DNA of 64,000 bases from Blumeriella jaapii (GCA_009599575.1 VWND01000001.1:806001-870000), one strand, 5' to 3'. Numbered from the stretch's first letter, positions 48,411 to 62,006 are shown. Numbers and translations are program-made. The notes: a model not told the origin generated them from the letters alone.

Positions 48411-51400
48411 TTACTTTTCCGTCCGAAAAAAGCGCGCTTTCGAGCTTTTATTTATTAGTACGTCGCTATTTAAATAATCGTACGAATTTAAACCTTCGGA
48501 ATACGCTTTCAGCTAATTTATAAATTTTGCAGAAAAATCGGAGAGCTTTTTATGCGCTAAGTGAAAATCGCGTATTTTCAGAGGAGCGTATATAAAATCA
48601 GACGCGGGATACTACGTAAAATTTTTATTTAAACTTATTTAAAAAGTTTTGTATTAAAAAGTTTTCCGCTGTATTCGATAAGCGATTAATTTTTCGATTT
48701 CGTATTTAAGCTTATCAGTTATATTAATAGGTTTAGGGGCTGGATTAATTTGATTTAAAAGCGCGTCGTTAGCTGTTTTACGCAGTCGACTAGCGTGAAA
48801 AACTAGGTGTACGTTTATAATATTAAAAAGGTTTAGCTTAAAAGCGTTATCGAAAACTTTAGTTACAATTTTGAAAAGGCCGTTTGTAGAGTTGTCGAGC
48901 TTGCGAAAGGGCCGGAAGGTCGGAAATAAACGCATATCGAATTATACGTAATCGCTAACGTTAAAATCGATCGCGCGGCGAGATTTATTCGCATTTTTTT
49001 TTATTTTATCGTATATTTATTAAAAATGCGATTTGGCGAGGTTTCAGGCGTCGTAATAACGGCGAGCGTACGCACGAGCTTCGTTTGCGTTTAGCTTATG
49101 TAAGGGATTAAAAAAAAGGGAAGTATCGAGCTTTCAATTTCAATTGGTATAAGAAGTATAATCGTATACAATTTTAAAAAGTAAAAGGCTATTTAGATTT
49201 TCGTAAAAAAAGACTATTTGGGCGAAATTTATTATTAAAAGAAATTCGCTTTAATCGTTTTAATAAAAGTTTACGAAGGGTCGAAAGCGTTTTTGCAAAT
49301 ATTAGTTGTAAATTTCGGTCTGACCATCGGTTTCAAAGTAAGCGGCTGTCGAAAGCTTTAATTGCGTACCGAATATTTTGTTTAATTCAGACCAAAAGGT
49401 AAATTAATATTAAAGGTTACGATCGCTAATAATACTTTTTAAAAAGTTAAAATATTTGTATACGTGGAATATATACAATTTGGCGAAGCTTCGAGCGTCG
49501 ATATTTTTATGGCAGAGGATCGAAATAGCTTGCTTGGAAAAACGATTTATTATTACGAATACGTTGTTGTAACCGTGTTTGTTTTTGTTGAAGCTGCAAA
49601 AGTCTATTATAACGTGCTTTTAAAAATGGTTAGAAACAGGAAAAGGCTGAAAAAGACCGGGGCGCTTATTTTTTAAAACAGAATTTTTTCGATAAGCGTA
49701 GCAATTGCGGCAGTATTGTTTTACGAAAGCTGTTATACCTCGCTAATAGTATTGGTTCGAAAGCAATTGCGTAGTTTTGCGAGCGCTGAAATAAGCGGTG
49801 GAGATTTGGTCGTATATTTTTCGTATAAAAGCTAAACGAAAATAATCGACGTTTGATATTATTAAGCGGCCGTAATATAATAGCAGATCGCGTTTAAATG
49901 TATACGGAGTATTATTAGCGTCGTTTTTTTTCGTAGCGTTTCGTACAGCTTTTTTTCGGAAGGCTATTAGGCTGCTAGCTGTGCGATTAGCGTAGAAAAG
50001 CTGGTTAACGATACGAAATGCGAATGAAAAATTAGTTATTTTAACGATAAAAACAGCTGTTTCGAAGGCCGTAGAAAGTCGAAGTTTTTTAATTAAAAAG
50101 CGGTAATCGATCTGATCGGTTCGAAAGAGGATTTGCAGGCGCTGGATGCGTTTAAAAGAGTTTTGGCGGTCGAATTCGCTTATACGACGTGTTAATGCGT
50201 TAATTAAAAGGTTGTGTTTATTTGGTTTATACGTAATAAGAAAGTTGTAATCGGCGAAAAATTCGGTTTAGCGTGTTTGTCGAGCGTTTAAAAGCTTGAA
50301 GGTTATAAAGTATTTTAAGGTTTTGTAATTAGTAATTATTTTGATTTAATAAATTAAACTAATTAATTTAATACGAAAATTACTTAGAAATTTTACGATT
50401 GCGAATATTTTTTTGTCGTGTACGACGTAGTTTAGTTTTGCGAAGGTTATGGTTTTGCTGAAGTAGACGATTAAAAGTTAGTCGTCGTTATAGAATTGCG
50501 AAAGCACAAAAGCTATTACGCCGTCGGAAGCGTTAGTTTTTAATATGCAGGGAAGGTTTTGCTTGTAATATTGTAGAATTAATGTAGTAATAAAAGCTAG
50601 TGTAAAAAGATCGAAATTCTTTTGATATTTAGAAATGAAATTATAAAAAACGTTAGCTTTGATTAAATAAACTAAAGGTTTTGTAATTATACCGTAGTTT
50701 CGAATAAAACGTCGGTAAAAATTACAAAAACCAAAAAAGCTTTGTATATTTTTTATAATAATAGAAGGTTTTTAATAAGCGATTACGAAAACTTTTTTTG
50801 AATTTATTTTTAAATTTTTAATCGAAATGATAAAACTTAGATAACGGGTCCGAGTAACGTTGAATTTAGATTTTCGAATATCGGCCTGTAATTTAGCGTC
50901 AGCGAGCTTTTAAAGCATTTTGCGAACGTATGTAACGTGTTTTAAAAGGTCGGACGAATAAATAAAAATGTTATTTAGATATGCAATACAAAAATCGTTT
51001 AAATAATCGAAGAAAACGTCGTTTATATAGCGTTAGTAAGTTGCGGATTTATTAATAAGGCCAAAAGGTAGCATTTTGCATTTATAGGCGCCGTAACGCG
51101 TACGAAACGTTGTTAGTTTTTTATTAACGGAATTTATTCGAATTCTATAAAAGGTTTAACGAATATCGAATTTCGTAAAAATTCGCGTTTTCGAAAAACG
51201 AGCAAAAGTTTTATCGATAAAAAAAAAAAAATAGCGATTTTTACAAATAATATTATTAAAAGTTCGATAATCGATATAGAAACGCAGTAAACCGTCGGGT
51301 TTTTTGGCGAAAAGCATTGGAGCAGCGAAAAAAACGGTAAAAGGTTCGATAAAGCTTTTGTTAAAGTTATTTTGCAAATAAATTTTGGCAATTTCGAATT

Positions 51401-52660
51401 TCGAAATCGATATTTTGTATAAAAAAGTGTATTTTAGCTTTTTTTTATTTATAATAAGCTCGATTTTGTAATCGTAGAATCGGTGAAAGGCTAGCTTGTT
51501 ATTGGCGGTTTTAAAAAACACGTATTCGAGGTTTTTGTACTTCGGGGAAAAAGATTCGAAGGAAGATTTATTCGAAGTTAGCTTCGCTAAGCTGGTTGAA
51601 AGGGTCGAAATCGATATTTTATTAATTTTAAAACGTTCGAAAAAACTGTAAGATTGGGTTTTGAAAAAAATGTTATACGTAAGATCGTTTAGTATTTTGT
51701 CGATTTCGTATAGAAAAATTGAAAATATTTTAATTGTTTTTTTTTTAAAAATCAGCTTAAAGCGTGCGTAATGATTTGGCAGATAAAAATTAGATAAGTA
51801 GTAGATTGAAAGATTCGTTTTCGAATTGGTCGTTTAAAAGATTTAAAAAATAGCTTATTTAAATTATCGATTATATTAAGCTGAAAAGCTATCGCGGCGA
51901 AAGTTTTTTTTCGGTTTTTGATATAATTGTTTTTCGTAAAACGAAAAAGCTGTTTTAACGAAAAAAGAAAAAAAAAAAAAATAAAAATAATAAAAAAAGA
52001 ATCGGCAGCTTAGAAAAGTGGTGTAATTTCTTGTATTATCCTATTAGCGTCGCTATCGAAATTAGCATCGCGAATAAAATTCGATTTTTTCGCGCTTCGT
52101 ATAACGTCGTAAGTTTGCTACAATTGATCAAGGTTTTTGTTACGTTTTACAGCGTCGTTTTAATAGCGAAATTGAATTTTTCGAAAATGCAAATAAAAGA
52201 TTTTAATACAACGAACGTAAAAGGCTGTGGGAAGGTAAGATTTCGGCCAATAAAGCTTGCGTTTATTATAGTTTAATAAAATTTAATATTCGGCTAACCA
52301 AGCTTTTTTTAAAATCATATTATAATTTCCGAAATTAGTAATTAAAAAAAAAGTAAACGATTGTATTCGATTGTTAATAATAAAATTAAGAAGCGTAAAA
52401 TGTGTAATTAAATGGCTACGAGTTTTATTATACTTTTTTATAAAAAAAAGAGCCGGAAAAAATTGAATTAAAGATTTTAAAAAAAAAAAAAAGGATTTGA
52501 TTAGCGCCGAATCGATTAACGCATAACCGTTCGTTTTAAAATCGGCGAGCGCTTTTATTTTATACGAAAAGCTATTTTTAATAAATATAACGGGGATTGT
52601 TAATAAATCGCTATTAAAAAGCTTTCGAACGTTAAGGTAACGCATATCGCGCAATACGCT
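48411..52660 (-). pseudogene. pol remnant (PR-RT-RNase H-IN), element F
   Basis: Minus strand. Protease is the longest surviving one (52283-52654), from ALADFKTNGYALIDSAL to the C-terminal NYNMILKKAWL, the retropepsin ILG-xx-WL-like end. RT 51156-51521 has LFAKKPDGLLRFYIDYRTF. The catalytic box at about 50.96-50.99 kb reads AYLNNIFIYS with both Asp changed to Asn. Integrase core about 49.3-49.43 kb; C-terminal segment 48654-48935 (FRKLDNSTNGLFKIV, VHLVFHASRLR). The plus-strand frame at 49464-49676 is a shadow. Confidence 0.85.
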
Positions 52661-52699
52661 TAAAAAAAAGGCTTTGCTTAAGTTTAAGCGTTTTTTCGA

Positions 52700-54282
52700 T
52701 TAGCGAAAGAGTTTTCAATTTTTTTATATGCATTTTGAAAGTCGTTTGGAAAAGGGTTTTCGTTTTTATTATTATTATCGAAAAGCGAATTTTCGGCCGG
52801 TTCGATTTCGTTTATATTTATTAGTTTGGAAAAGCTTTTGAATGGAACCGAGGGTCGGTCCGTAAAAGGTTTTGCAAATTAGCTTTTTTAAACTTTTTAA
52901 TATAAAATAAAAAACGAGCGTTATCGTTGGTCCGATCGAAAAGAAAAAACGCCAAAGGGGGCGTTTTGACGTAGAAAAAAAGAAAAAACAAAGGGTTAAG
53001 AAAAAGCTTGTAAAGCATTTAAACGATTTTCGTACGTACGATTTAATTCGTAATATATTTTGATTAAAAATTTATTATTTTAATAAATGGTAGATTTGAT
53101 AAAGCGATTCGCGTATAAAGTTCGTTTAGCCAATTGATTTTGTTTTTTTTATCGGACGGCGATAAGCTAATTTTTAAAAATCGTTGTACGCGCTTATTTT
53201 AAATGCAGCTTTTTTCGTAGACGCTTTGGTATTTTATCGCGGAAAGCGTTCCGAAGCTGTTTATCGGTTCGTATTTAAGCGTTCGCTGCGAAAATGGAAA
53301 ATCGCAAATAAAATCGCTAAAAATCGTTGTGCGTATTTATTGCAAGCATTTTGAATTCGTTTTCGGCCTTTTAAACGTCGGAAAGGTCGGCCAGGAAATC
53401 GGCGATTTTTTTAATTAATTTTTCGGAAAATATAAAATCGGAGCGGTTTAAAATACGCGGGGTCAAAAACTTTTTTGTTACGCTTTCGGTTTGATCGAAT
53501 ATGTAATTTTTGCGAAATCGATCGCTAGCGAAATAGTTGTAATAAAATTCGAAGTTATCGAGAATTTTAGTTTTTTAATAGCGTGCTTTGTAATTTTTAT
53601 TATTATTTAATTTAAACTTAAGATTCGGAACGCGTATGCGAGCTAATCGAAAATCAGCAAATAAATAGGAATTATAGCGTTTAAAAAGCGCGCTAAGGTT
53701 TTGGCCGTTATAAAAAAATTTAAAAAAAATTCGCGAAAAGCGTGGAAGTTGGTTTGCAGCGTTTGTTAATTAAAATAAAACGTTGCGAAAAAAGGGAGAA
53801 GCAGCAGATTCGCGATTAGCAAAAGCACGTTCGATAAATTTTATTAAACGTTTTAATTAAAGGATTTGTCGCAATTGTATAATTTTTAAAAATTATCGTT
53901 TACGCTTTTGCGCTTTTTTTAATTGATTTTGCAAAAGTCTCAACTAAACGCTTTTAGCGCTAAAATGTAAAAAAATGGCAAGCGAAATGGTTAGCGCTCT
54001 GTTTTTTTTTTTGTTTTTTTTTTTTCGGAAAAAGAATTGTTTTTTAAAAAAAAAAGCTTTTGAGAAAGGCTGCTTTTTCGCTGATTAAAAGAAAGGTTAA
54101 AGTGTAATAGCAAAAGCTGAAAAGCTTTGCTAAAAGGAAGATCGTTGAACAAAAGCTATTTTTCGCGAAGTGCGGAAATAAATTTTTTTACGACCGGTCG
54201 ATCATTTTGGTATGATTTGTAAAAAATTCGAAGGAAGAAATAATTTACGCCGTCGCTAGCGTAAAAAAAAAGTTATTAATAA
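52700..54282 (-). pseudogene. gag remnant, element F
   Basis: Minus strand. 52821-53018 is open (FDRTNDNARFLFYIKKFKKA) and aligns with the C-terminal part of gag in the other copies. The rest is closed by stops. Confidence 0.6.
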
Positions 54283-54552
54283 TATAACGATTTAATTAAT
54301 CGAAAGGCTGAGAAATCAGTTAATTAGTCGCCGTATTTATATAATATAAAAAACGAGCTTTTGGTTTTGTAATAACAAAAATATTTATTTAAAATTAATA
54401 ATTGCAAAAGGCAGAAGTTGCTAAAGGAAAAGAGCCTTATATACATAATAGTTTCCATAATTGATGGAAAACCCACCAGAAAACCAGGAAGCTTGCAACT
54501 ATACGTAGTTGCTGGAGTGATATACGAGGTGGCAAAAGAATGAATCGTTACA
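54283..54552 (-). repeat. right (5') LTR of element F, 270 bp
   Basis: Starts TATAACGATTTAATTAATCG, ends TGAATCGTTACA; single 28-bp unit. Confidence 0.92.
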
Positions 54553-55129
54553 GTTTCGAAGCTGTTTGTTAGTTCGTATTTAAGCGTTCGCTGCGAAAAT
54601 AAAAAATCGCAGGTAAAAGCGCTAAAAATCGTCGTGCGTATTTATTACAAGTATTTTAAATTCGTTTTCGGCTTTTTAAACGTCGGAAAAATCGGCCAGA
54701 AAATCGGCGATCTTTTTAATTAATTTTTCGGAAAATATAAAATCGAAACGGTCCAAAATACGCGGAGTTAAAAACTCTTTTGCTACGCTTTCGGTCTGAT
54801 CGAATATATAATTTTTGCGAAATCGATCGCTAGCGAAATAATCGTAGTAAAATTCGAAGTTATCGAAAACTTTAATTTTTTAATAGCATGTTTTGTAATT
54901 TTTACTATTATCTAGCTTAAACTTAAGGTTCGGAACGCGTTTTATACGAGCTAATCGAAAGTCAGCAAATAAATAAACTATAGCGTTTAAAAAGCGCGCT
55001 AAGATTTTGGCCGTTAAAAAGAAATTTAAAAAAAGTTCGCGAAAAGCGTAAAAATTGGTTTGCAGCGTTTGTTAATTAAAATAAAACGTTGCGAAAAAAT
55101 GGAGCAGCGGATTCGCGATTGGCGGAAGC
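54553..55129 (-). pseudogene. gag remnant of element E, middle part
   Basis: Piece of E gag between the F and G insertions. GTTTC at its left is the F duplication and GAAGC at its right (55125-55129) is the G duplication. Text aligns with 53240-53830 of F. Confidence 0.7.
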
Positions 55130-55399
55130 TGTGACGATTTAATCAGTCGAAGGGCTGGAAAATCAGTCAATTGGTCGCCGTGTTTATATAATATAAGAAA
55201 CGAGCCTTTGGTTCTGTAATAATAAAAATATTTATTTAAAATTAACAATTGCAGAAGGCAGAGATTGCTAAAAGGAAAAAGCTTTATATATATAATAGTT
55301 TTTACAATTAATAGAAAATCCATCAGAAGATTAAGAAGCTTGTAATTATACGTAGTTGCTGGAGTAATATACGAGATAGTAAAAAAGTAAATCGTTATA
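55130..55399 (-). repeat. left (3') LTR of element G, 270 bp
   Basis: Starts TGTGACGATTTAATCAGTCG, ends ATCGTTATA; single 28-bp unit. Confidence 0.92.
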
Positions 55400-58300
55400 T
55401 TATTTTTCCGTTCGAAAAAAGCGCGCTTTCGAGCTTTTATTTATTAATACGTCGCTATTTAAATAATCGTACGAATTTAAATCTTCGGAATACGCTTTCA
55501 GCCAGTTTATAAGTTTTGCAAAAGGACCGGGGAGCTTTTTATGCGCCAAATGAAAATCGCGCATTTTTAAAAAAGCGTATATAAAATCAGACGCGGGATA
55601 CCACGTAAGATTTTTATTTAAGCTTATTTAAAAAGCTTTGTATTAAAAGGTTTTCCGTTGCATTCGATAAGCGATTAATTTTTCGATTTTATATTTAAGC
55701 TTATTAATTATATTAATAGATTCAGAGGCTAGGTTAATTTAATTTGAAAACGCGTCGTCAATTGTTTTACGCAGTCGATTAGCGTAAAAAACTAAATGTA
55801 CGTTTATAATACTAAAAAGGTTTAGCTTAAAAGCGTTGTCGAAAACTTTGGCTATAATTTTAAAAAAGCCGTTTGTAGGATTATCGAGCTTGCGGAAAAG
55901 CCGGAAGGTCGGAAATAAACGCATATCGAGTTATATATAATCGCTAACGTTAAAATCGATCGCGCGGCGAAATTTATTCGTATTTTTTTTTATTTTGTCG
56001 TATGCTTATTAAAAATGCGATTTGGCGAGGTTTCAGGCGTCGTAATGGCGGCGAGCGTACGCACGAGCTTCGTTTGCGTTTAGCTTGTGTAAGGGGTTAG
56101 GAAAGGGGGAAATATCGAGCTTTCAGTTTCAATTGGTATGAAAAATGTAACCGTATATAATTTTAAAAAGTAAAAGGCTATCTAGATTTTCGTAAGAAAG
56201 AATTATTTAGGCGAAATCTATTATTAAAAGAAATTCGTTTTAATCGTTTTGATAAAAGTTTACGAAGGGTCGAAAGCGTTTTTGCAAATATTAGTTGTAA
56301 ATTTCGGTTTGACTATCGATTTTAAAATAAGCGGCTGTCGAAAGCTTTAATTGCGTATCGAGTATTTTGTTTAATTTAAATTAAAAGGTAAATTAATATT
56401 GGAAGCTACGATCGCTAATAATACTTTTTAAAAAGCTAAAATACTTGTATACGTGAAATATATACAGTTTGGCGAAGCTTCGAGCGTCGATATTTTTGTG
56501 GCAGGGAATCGAAATAGCTTGTTTGGAAAAGCGATTTATTATTACGAATACGTTGTTGTAATCGTGTTTGTTTTTATTAAAATTGCAAAAGTTTATTGTA
56601 ACGTGTTTTTAAAGGTGGTTAGAAACAGAAAAAGGCTGAAGAAGGCCGGGGCGCTTGTTTTTTGGAACAGAACTTTTTCGATAAGCATGGCAGTTGCGGC
56701 AGTATTGTTTTACGAAAGCTGTTATACCTCGTTAATAATATTGGTCCGAAAGCAATTGCGTAGTTTTGCGAGCGCTGAGGTGAGCGGTGGAAATCTGGTC
56801 GTGCATTTTTCGTATAAAAGCCAAACGAAAGTAATCGACGTTTGGTATTATTAAACGGCCGTAATATAACAGCAGGTCGCGTTTAAATATATACGAAATG
56901 TTATTAGCGTCGTTTTTTTTCGTAGCGTTTTGTACAGCTTTTTTTCGGAAAGCTATCAGATTGCTAGCTGTGCGATTAGCGTAAAAAAACTGGTTAACGA
57001 TACGAAATGCGAATGAAAAATTAGCTATTTCAACGATAAAAACAGCTGTTTCGGAGGCCGTGGAAAATCGAAGTTTTTCAGTTAAAAGGCGGTAATCGAT
57101 CTGATCGGCTCGAAAAAAGGTTTGCAGGCGCTGAATGCGTTTAAAAGAGTTTTGACGGTCGAGTTCGCTTGTACGACGTGTTAGTGCGTTAGCCAAAGGG
57201 TTATGTTTATTTGGTTTGTACGTAATAAAAAAGTTGTAATCGGCGAAGAGTTCGGTTTAGCGTATTTATCGAGCGTTTAAAAGCTTGGAAGTTATAAAAT
57301 ATTTTAAAGCTTTGTGATTAGTAATTATTTTGATTTAATAAATTAAATTAGCTAGTTTAGTACGAAAGTTGCCTAGAAATTTTACGATTGCGAGCATTTT
57401 TTTGTCGTATACGACGTAGTTTAGTTTTGCGAAGGCTATGGTTTTGCTGAAATAAGCGATTAGAAGCTAATCGTCGTTATAAAATTGCGAAAGTATAAAA
57501 GCTACTACGCCGTCGAAAGCGTTAGTTTTTAATATGCAAGGAAGGTTTTGCCTGTAATATTATAAAACTGATGCAGTAGTAAAGGCTAGTATAAAAAGGT
57601 CGAAACTTTTTTGATATTTAAAAGTGAAATTATAAAAAACGTTAGCTTTGGTTAAATAAATCAAAGGCTTTGCAATTATACCGTAGTTTCGAATAAAACG
57701 TCGATAAAAGTTACAAAAACTAAAAAAGCTTTGTATATTTTTTATAATAATAAAAGGCTTTTAATAGGCGATTACGGAGATTTTTTTTGAATTTATTTTT
57801 AGGCTTTTAATCGAAATAATAAAGCTTAAGTAACGGGTCCGAGTAACGTTGAATTTAAACTTTCGAATATCGGCCTGTAATTCAGCGTTAGCGAGCTTTT
57901 AAAGTATTTTGCGAACGTATATAATATATTTTAAAAAGTCGGACGAATAAATAAAAATGTTATTTAAATATGCAATACAAAAATCGTTTAAATAATCGAA
58001 AAAAACGTCGTTTATATAGTATTAGTAAATTGCGGGTTTATTAATAAGGCCAAAAGGTAGCATTTTGTATTTATAGGCGCCGTAACGCGTACGAAACGTT
58101 GTTAGTTTTTTATTAGCGGAATTCATTCGAATTTTGTGAAAAGCTTAACGAATATCGAGCTTCGTAAAAATTCGCGCTTTCGAAAAACAAGCAAGGGTTT
58201 TATCGATAAAAAAAAAGAATAGCGATTTTTACGAATAATATTATTAAAAGTTCGATAATCGATATAAAAACGCAATAAACCGTCGGGTTTTTTAGCGAAA

Positions 58301-59640
58301 AGCATTGGAATAGCGAAAAGAGCGGTGGAAAGTTCGATAAAGTTTTTGTTAAAATTATTTTGCAAATAGGTTTTAGCAATTTCGAGTTTCGAAATCGATA
58401 TTTTGTATAAAAGAGTGTATTTTAGCTTTTTTTTATTTATAATAAACTCGATTTTGTGGTCGTAAAGCCGGTGAGAAGCTAGCTCGTTATTAGCGGTTTT
58501 AAAAAACACGTGTTCGAGGTTTTTGTATTCCGAGGGGAGAGATTCGAAAAAAGGTTTATTCGAAATTAGTTTCGCTAAGCTGGTTAAAAGGGTCGAAATC
58601 GATATTTTATTGGTTTTGAAACGTTCGAAAAGATTATAAAATTAGGTTTTGAAAAAAGTATTATACGTAAGATCGTTTAGTATTTTGTCGATTTCGTATA
58701 AAAAAATTGAAAACATTTTAATTATTTTTTTTTTAAAAATCAGCTTGAAAGCGTACGCAATGATTTGGCAGATGAAAATTGGATAAGCAGTAGATTAAAA
58801 GATTTATTTTCGAATTAATCGTTTAAGAGGTTTAAAAAGTGGCTTGTTTAAATTATCGATTATATTAAGCTAAAAAGTTATCGCGGCGAAAGTTTTTTTT
58901 CGGTTTTTAATATAATTGTTTTTCGTAAAACGAAAAAGCTGTTTTGACGAAAAAAAAAAAGAAAAAGAAATAGAAATAATGGAAAAAGGATCGGCAGCTT
59001 GGAAAAATGGTATAATTTCTTGTATTATTCTATTGGCGTCGCTATCGAAATTGGTACCGCGAATAAAATTCGACTTTTTCGCGTTTCGCACAGCGTCGTA
59101 GATCTGTTATAATTAATCAAAGTTTTTGTTACGTTTTACAGCGTCGTTTTGATGGCGAAATTAAATTTTTCGAAAGTGCAAATAAGAGATTTTAATATAA
59201 CGAGCGTAAAAAGCTATAAAAGGGTAAAATTTCGGCTAATAAAGCTTGCGTTTATTATAATTTAATAGAATTTAATATTCGGCCAACCAAGCTTTTTTTA
59301 AAATTATATTATAATTTCCGAAATTAGTAATTAAAAAAAAAGTAAACGATTGTATTCGATTGTTAATAATAAGGTTGAAAAGCGTAAAATGTATAATTAA
59401 ATGGCTACGAGCTTTATTATATTTTTTTATAAAAAAAAGCCGGGAAAGATTAAATCAAAAGTTTTAAAAAAAAAGAAAAGAATTTGATCAACGCCGAATC
59501 GATTAACGTATAACCGTTCGCTTTAAAATCGGCGAGCGCTTTTATTTTATATAAAAAGCTATTTTTAATAAATGTAACGGAGATTGTTAATAAATCGCTA
59601 TTAAAAAGCTTTCGAACGTTAAAATAACGCATATCGCGTA
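55400..59640 (-). pseudogene. pol remnant (PR-RT-RNase H-IN), element G
   Basis: Minus strand. Protease 59450-59632 has ALADFKANGYTLIDSAL. RT 58123-58509 has MLFAKKPDGLLRFYIDYRTF. The RNase H to integrase junction is best preserved here (56732-57196): MANALTRRTSELDRQ, then ERDLLLYYGRLI-type text read as FKRDLLLYYGRLI and KMHDQISTAHLSARK. Core about 56.28-56.42 kb; C-terminal segment 55739-55924. Stops in RT and core. The plus-strand frame at 56453-56854 is a shadow. Confidence 0.85.
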
Positions 59641-59689
59641 ATACGCTTAAAAAAAAGGCTTTGCTTAGGCTTAAGCGTTTTTCCGATTA

Positions 59690-61272
59690 GCGGAAAAGCT
59701 TTTAATTTTTTTATATGCATTTTAAAAATCGTTTAAAAAAAGGTTTTCGTTTTTATTATTATTATCGAAAGGCGAATCTTCGGCCGGTTCGATTTTATTT
59801 ATATTTACCAGCTTAAAAGGACTTTTAAGTGGAATCGAGGATCGGCCCGTAAAAGGTTTTGCAAATTGGCTTTTTTGAATTTTTTGATATGAAATAAAAA
59901 ACGAGCGTTGTCGTTGGTCCGATCGAAAAGGAAAAACGCTAAAAGGAGCGTTTTGGCATAAAAAGAGAAAGAAAAACAAAAGGCTAAAAAAAAGCTTGTA
60001 AAGCATTTGAACGATTTTCGTACGTACGATTTAATTCGTAATATACTTTAATTAAAAATTTATTATTTTAATAAATAATAGATTTGATAAAGCGATTCGC
60101 GTATAAAGTTCGTTTAGCTAATTGATTTTGTTTTTTTTGTCGAACGGCGATAAGTTAATTTTTAAAAATCGTTGTACGCGTTTATTTTAAATGCAGCTTT
60201 TTTCGTAAACGCTTTAGTATTTTGTCGCGGAAAGCGTTCCGAAGCTGTTTGTCGGTTCGTATTTAAGCGTTCGCTGCGAAAATGGAAAATCGCAAGTAAA
60301 ATCGCTAAAATCGTCGTACGTATTTATTACAAGCATTTTAAATTCGTTTTCGGCCTTTTAAACGTCGGAAAAGTCGGTTAGGAAATCGGCGACCTTTTTA
60401 ATTAATTTTTCGAAAAATATAAAATCGGAGCGGTTTAAAATACGCGGAATCAGAAACTTTTTTGTTACGCTTTCGGTTTGATCGAATATATAATTTTTGC
60501 GAAATCGATCGCTAACGAAGTAATCGTAGTAAAGTTCGAGATTATCGAAAATTTTAGTTTTTTAATAGCGTGTTTTGTAATTTTTATTATTATTTAATTT
60601 AAACTTAAAGTTCGGAACGCGTTTTATGCGAGCTAATCGAAAATTAGCAAATAAATAGGAATTATAGCGTTTAAAAAGCGCGCTAAGATTTTGGCCGTTA
60701 TAAAAAGATTTAAAAAGAGTTCGCGAAAAGCGTAAAAATTAGTTTGCAACGTTTGTTAGTTGAAATAAAACGTTGCGAAAAGGAAAAGGAGCAGCAGATT
60801 CGCGACTGGCAAAAGCACGTTCGATAAATTTTATTAAACGTTTTAATTGAAAAGTTTGTCGCAATCGTATAGTTTTTAAAAATTGTCGTTTACGCTTTTG
60901 CGCTTTTTTCAATTGATTTTGCAAAAGTCTTAACTAAACGTTTTTAACGCTAAAGTGTAAAGAGATGGCAGGCGAAATGATTAGCGCTCTGCTTTTTTTT
61001 TTGTTTTTTTTTTTTCGAGGGGAAGATTGTTTTTCAGAAAAAAAAGCTTTTGGGGAAGGCTGTTTTTTCGCTGATTAAAAGAAAGGTTGAGATGTAATAG
61101 CAGAAGCTGAAAAGCTTTGCTAAAGGGGAGATCGTTGAACAAAAGCTATTTTTCGCGAAGTACGGAAATAAGCTTTTTTACGACCGGTCGATCATTTTAA
61201 TATAATCCGTAAGGAATTCGAGAAAAGAAATAGTTTACGCCGTCGCTAGCGTAGAAAAAGAGTTATTAATAA
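59690..61272 (-). pseudogene. gag remnant, element G
   Basis: Minus strand. 60739-60924 is open (NQLKKAQKRKRQF, LKRLIKFIERAFASRESA), the same text as in H at 36.1-36.45 kb. 59722-60006 covers the C-terminal part. Other parts are closed by stops. Confidence 0.62.
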
Positions 61273-61542
61273 TATAACGATCTAATTAATCGAAGGGCTG
61301 GAAAATCAGTTAATTGATCGCCGTGTTTATATAATATGAGAAACGAGCTTTTGATTTTGTAACAATAAAGATATTTATTTAGAATTAACAACTGCAAAAG
61401 GCAGAGATTGCTAAGAGAAGAAAGCTTTATATATATGATAGTTTCTACAGTTGATAGGAGATCCACCAGGAGATCAGAGAGCTTGCAACTATACGTAGTT
61501 GCTGGGGTGACACACGAGATGGCAAAAGAGTGAATCGTTACA
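61273..61542 (-). repeat. right (5') LTR of element G, 270 bp
   Basis: Starts TATAACGATCTAATTAATCG, ends TGAATCGTTACA; single 28-bp unit. Confidence 0.92.
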
Positions 61543-62006
61543 GAAGCACGTTCGATAAATTTTACCAAACGCTTTAATTAAAAGGTCTGTCGCAATCGTA
61601 TAATTTCCAAAAATTATTATTCACGCTTTTGCGCTTTTTTCAGTTAATTTTACAAAAGTTTCAACTAAACGCTTTTAGCGCTAAGCTGTGAAAAAATGGC
61701 AGGCGAAATAATTAACGCTCTGCCTTTTCTTTTATTTTTTTTTCCTCGGGGAAAGGATTGTTTTTCAGAAAAAAAAGCTTTTGAAAAAGGCTGCTTTTTC
61801 GCTGATTAAAAAAAGAAAAATTAAAGTGTAATAGCAGAAGCTGAAAAGCTTTGCTAAAAGGGAGATCGTTGAACAAAAGCTATTTTTCGCGAAATGCGAA
61901 AATAAGCTTTTTCACGACCGATCGATCATTTTGGTGTGATCCGTAAAAAATTCGAGAAAAGAAATAGTTTACGCCGTCGCCAGCGTAAAAAAAGAGTTGT
62001 TAATAA
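61543..62006 (-). pseudogene. gag remnant of element E, N-terminal part
   Basis: Minus-strand start region of E gag next to its 5' LTR, cut at 61543 by G. Aligns with 60800-61272 of G and 36360-36816 of H. Confidence 0.65.

Larger units (their letters stand above)
48141..54552 (-). mobile_element. LTR retrotransposon F, family 1 short-LTR type, 6412 bp
   Basis: LTRs of 270 bp (48141-48410 and 54283-54552), with target duplication GTTTT at 48136-48140 and GTTTC at 54553-54557 (one C-to-T difference). Inserted in gag of E. Gene order on the minus strand as in H. Confidence 0.92.
55130..61542 (-). mobile_element. LTR retrotransposon G, family 1 short-LTR type, 6413 bp
   Basis: LTRs of 270 bp (55130-55399 and 61273-61542), with GAAGC duplicated at 55125-55129 and 61543-61547. 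Inserted in gag of E, 577 bp from F. Minus-strand gene order as in H. Length and LTR type match F. Confidence 0.92.

Noticed and set aside
49464..49676. Plus-strand frames at 49464-49676 and 56453-56854
   Set aside because: They lie opposite integrase of elements F and G and are readable only because RIP removed stops on that strand.
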